DNA from: Candidatus Aminicenantota bacterium
Lineage (GTDB): Bacteria > Acidobacteriota > Aminicenantia > S016-38
Reading direction: 5' to 3'
Assembly: GCA_026991555.1 (NCBI GenBank)
Contig: JALXBI010000088.1
Coordinates: forward strand, 1-46,338
DNA length: 46,338 bases
The first letter of the stretch is position 1, and each line of letters starts with the position of its first letter. This document shows, piece after piece, positions 43,653 to 46,338 of this stretch. Position numbers and translations under genes: made by a program. The notes beneath the pieces were generated by a model. The model ran no database searches. It worked only from the letters and a program-made list of their open reading frames with translations, and was not told the DNA's origin.

Positions 43653-44461
43653 TGAAAACCCTTTTTAGAATTTATTCGGAATACCGCGCCCTTATAAAAA
43701 CCCTGGTCAGCAGGGAACTTAAGGCAAGATACAGGGGTTCCATTCTTGGATTCCTCTGGTCCTTCCTGAACCCTCTCCTGCTGCTGGTGGTCTACACTGT
43801 GGTTTTCGGTTTTATCCTCCGGCCCAGGGACCCTGCCTTTGCGGGAAATCCATTTAACTACGCGCTATTTCTATTCTCCGGACTTCTCCCCTGGGTATGG
43901 TTTTCGGCATGCGTTCTTGAAGCCACCACCCTTATCTTAATAAACGGCAACATACTCAAGAAGGTGATGTTTCCCGCAGAGGTTCTTCCCATAGTCAGCG
44001 TTACTGCAAATTTCATCCACTTCCTCTTTGGGGTTCCCATTCTCCTTATTTTTGAAATTGCCTTGGGCCATCCCATTACTCCGTATGTTCTCCTTTCGCC
44101 CTTAGTAATGCTGGTTCAATACACATTTTCCTTAGGGCTTTCCCTTCTTCTTTCCGCCCTGGCAGCCAACTTCCGGGACCTTCAGCACCTCATGGCCAAT
44201 ATTGTGACCCTGTGGTTCTTCTCAACCCCCATAATTTATCCCATGAGTTTCGGGGTTATACAGCAACACCGCTGGCTCAAGACCATTCTGTATCTTAATC
44301 CCATGACTCACATAATTGAGGGTTATCAGCGGGCCTTTTACTATGGGAGCATGATCCCATATAAAAGGCTGGGGGTTACCTTTATCCTGTCCTTAGGGCT
44401 TCTCTGGCTTGGGTACTGGGTTTTTGATAGATTAAGGGATACATTCGTGGAAGAAGCATGA
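43652..44461 (+). CDS. ABC-2 polysaccharide export permease (Wzm-like)
   Basis: LVSRELKARYRGSILGFLWSFLNPLLLLVVYTVVFGFIL; six-TM ABC-2 architecture. Confidence 0.9.
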   Translation: MKTLFRIYSEYRALIKTLVSRELKARYRGSILGFLWSFLNPLLLLVVYTVVFGFILRPRDPAFAGNPFNYALFLFSGLLPWVWFSACVLEATTLILINGNILKKVMFPAEVLPIVSVTANFIHFLFGVPILLIFEIALGHPITPYVLLSPLVMLVQYTFSLGLSLLLSALAANFRDLQHLMANIVTLWFFSTPIIYPMSFGVIQQHRWLKTILYLNPMTHIIEGYQRAFYYGSMIPYKRLGVTFILSLGLLWLGYWVFDRLRDTFVEEA

Positions 44462-45699
44462 AGGCAGTAATCCTTAAAGATGTCACCAAGTATTACAGGA
44501 GATTTACCTCCAGGAGGAAATTTCAGACCCTGAAGAGCGCTATTTTAGAGAGAAATCTCTTCGCCCACCTCTCTCCCAAGGAGATTGTAAAGGCCGTGGA
44601 CGGGGTGAGCTTAGAAATAGAAAAGGGGGAGACCTTCGGGATAATCGGGGAAAACGGCTCTGGGAAAAGTACCCTGCTTAAATTGATTGCCGGGATAACC
44701 AAACCTACTTCCGGCACCATCCAGGTAAACGGGAAGGTCTCGGCTTTAATAGAACTGGGGGCGGGATTTCACCCGGAAATATCCGGGAGGGAAAACATCT
44801 ACATAAACGGAATTATGCTGGGGCTTTCCAAAAAGGAGATAGACGAGAAAATAGACGAAATCATAAAATTTGCCGAGCTGGAAGACTTCATAGACATGCC
44901 TGTAAAGGCCTATTCCTCGGGGATGTACATGAGGCTGGGATTTTCTGTGGCCATAAATGTGAATCCCGACATACTCCTGGTGGACGAGGTTCTGGCCGTA
45001 GGGGACGCGTCCTTTGTTCAGAAGGGGCTGGAAAAGATAAAGGAGATGAAACGGGCCGGGAAAACCATAGTTTTCGTAACCCACGCCCTGGACCTTACCC
45101 AGAAGATTTGCCACAGGGTTGCGTGGATGAAAAAGGGAAAGATAATGATGGTAGGAGAGCCCAAGGAAGTGGTGGACAGGTATCTCATGGATGCCCTGGG
45201 GAAGGAGTCGTCTGCGGAACTTAAGGCTACCTCCACAGACCGGTGGGGAAACAGGGAAATAGAGATAAAGGAAGTCTGGCTGGAGAATCTACAGGGAAAA
45301 AGGACTACTCATTTCGATTACGGGGAAGGGATGAGGATAGTAATGAGGGTGGAGGCGAAAACTCGCCAGGAGGATTTCGTGTTTGGAGTGGGGATTTTCA
45401 ACAGCGAGGGGGTGAATGTCTACGGCACCAATACCCATCTGGAATATTTCAAGCCCAGGGTTATAGATGGCGAAGCCACAGTTATATTTGAAATTCCCTC
45501 TCTTCATCTGATTAACGGAACCTACACAGTGGATGTGGCAGTTCACAGGGAGGATGGTTTTGCCTACGATTACATAAAAAATGCGTTGAAATTCAGGGTT
45601 CATTCCCTGAGCCGTGAGGTTGGAATATGGAGGCCTCCCCATGAATGGAAATTCGAGGGTGGGGTTAAAATTGAACCACCACAGCAGAAAAAAGATTAA
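44458..45699 (+). CDS. ABC polysaccharide export ATPase with C-terminal carbohydrate-binding domain (Wzt-like)
   Basis: GENGSGKSTLLKLIAGI, YSSGMYMRLGFSVA, LLVDEVLAVGD; C-terminal beta-domain after residue ~250. Confidence 0.92.
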   Translation: MKAVILKDVTKYYRRFTSRRKFQTLKSAILERNLFAHLSPKEIVKAVDGVSLEIEKGETFGIIGENGSGKSTLLKLIAGITKPTSGTIQVNGKVSALIELGAGFHPEISGRENIYINGIMLGLSKKEIDEKIDEIIKFAELEDFIDMPVKAYSSGMYMRLGFSVAINVNPDILLVDEVLAVGDASFVQKGLEKIKEMKRAGKTIVFVTHALDLTQKICHRVAWMKKGKIMMVGEPKEVVDRYLMDALGKESSAELKATSTDRWGNREIEIKEVWLENLQGKRTTHFDYGEGMRIVMRVEAKTRQEDFVFGVGIFNSEGVNVYGTNTHLEYFKPRVIDGEATVIFEIPSLHLINGTYTVDVAVHREDGFAYDYIKNALKFRVHSLSREVGIWRPPHEWKFEGGVKIEPPQQKKD

Positions 45700-46222
45700 T
45701 CCTGCAGGTATAGACATTGCCTGGAAAAATGGTCTTTCCGGTTTTTGCCTTCTTTTTAGGGACAGACCCTTTTTCTGGTTATTCACCCCTGACGAACTTC
45801 TCAGCTTCAATTTTCCTCCTGGAATTTATCTGGTTGACGCTCCCCTTACCCTTTCCACACATCCCGGCCGCCTTAGGCAGGTAGATAAGCTTCTCAGGAA
45901 AATCACAGGAATATCCCCTCTTCCTGTTAGCCCTTCCATCCTTCCCGATTACTTACCCGCAAAGCTGCTAAAAAAGCGAAAACAGGGGATTGTTTTTCTG
46001 GAAAGTTTCGTTCCCTTCCTGAGGCTGAAAAAACTGGGAAAAGCCAAGTTCCACAGGATTAAGGAATACAGGAAAAGATTCAAGGAGATTTTCGGCTTTC
46101 TCCCCTCTCCCCCTTCCCCCCACCTGATGGATGCCTACCTTCTTTGCTTAAGGGCAAAGGAATTGACAGACAAAAGCCTGGGACTTACCCTCATAGCCAA
46201 AGACGGCAGAATTTACCTGTAA
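45671..46222 (+). CDS. DUF429-like protein
   Basis: AGIDIAWKNGLSGFCLL...GIYLVDAPLTL...MDAYLLCLRA; proposed TTG start overlapping wzt, preceded by a GAGGGTGGGG purine tract. Confidence 0.5.
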   Translation: MNHHSRKKINPAGIDIAWKNGLSGFCLLFRDRPFFWLFTPDELLSFNFPPGIYLVDAPLTLSTHPGRLRQVDKLLRKITGISPLPVSPSILPDYLPAKLLKKRKQGIVFLESFVPFLRLKKLGKAKFHRIKEYRKRFKEIFGFLPSPPSPHLMDAYLLCLRAKELTDKSLGLTLIAKDGRIYL

Positions 46223-46338
46223 TTCCCCTTGCCTTTTTACCGTGATCAGAGAAGCAAACAGAATTACCTCTCTGCCTCGGAGTCGTTCCTGCATGCAAAG
46301 ACCCTCTGCCTAAAACCCTCTTACCCTATGGCCTCATC

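Overview
The window is a gene-dense, mostly chromosomal-looking segment of about 46 kb. It probably comes from a Gram-negative bacterium: lpxB, an outer-membrane-barrel-like protein and a Wzm/Wzt exporter are present. The lineage is not assignable from sequence alone. Recognisable genes include lgt, a sulfatase-like/TPR protein, a subtilase, a PQQ-type beta-propeller lipoprotein, smc, an NtrY/NtrX-like two-component pair, gltX, sucCD (sucC fused to a 2[4Fe-4S] ferredoxin domain), a class II aldolase, two MacB/FtsX-like permeases, HU, a DUF362-like protein, lpxB, three prepilin-like proteins, pnp, rpsO, an S9 peptidase, tRNA-Leu(CAG), a second histidine kinase/sigma-54 regulator pair, a superoxide reductase, a MATE transporter, a DegT-type aminotransferase, glnA, a frameshifted Ser/Thr kinase-TPR protein, hypC, an eIF2B-alpha/RBP-isomerase-like protein, a membrane hydrolase, ogt, a cupin, wzm/wzt and a DUF429-like protein. 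No CRISPR array, transposase, prophage or classical defence island was seen. The observations most worth checking are: (i) the SucC-ferredoxin fusion; (ii) a frameshift exactly in the Gly-rich loop of the Ser/Thr kinase; (iii) recurrent -10-like boxes 3-12 nt from start codons with no Shine-Dalgarno, suggesting leaderless transcripts, including two very short divergent intergenic regions built on palindromic, two-way -10 boxes; (iv) an overlapping rpsO-pnp-three prepilin-lpxB cluster; (v) altered catalytic or contact motifs in two sigma-54 activators and a superoxide reductase; and (vi) REP-like repeats at the left edge. I did not find convincing evidence for a wholly new multi-gene system. 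All family calls come from motif recognition without database searches.
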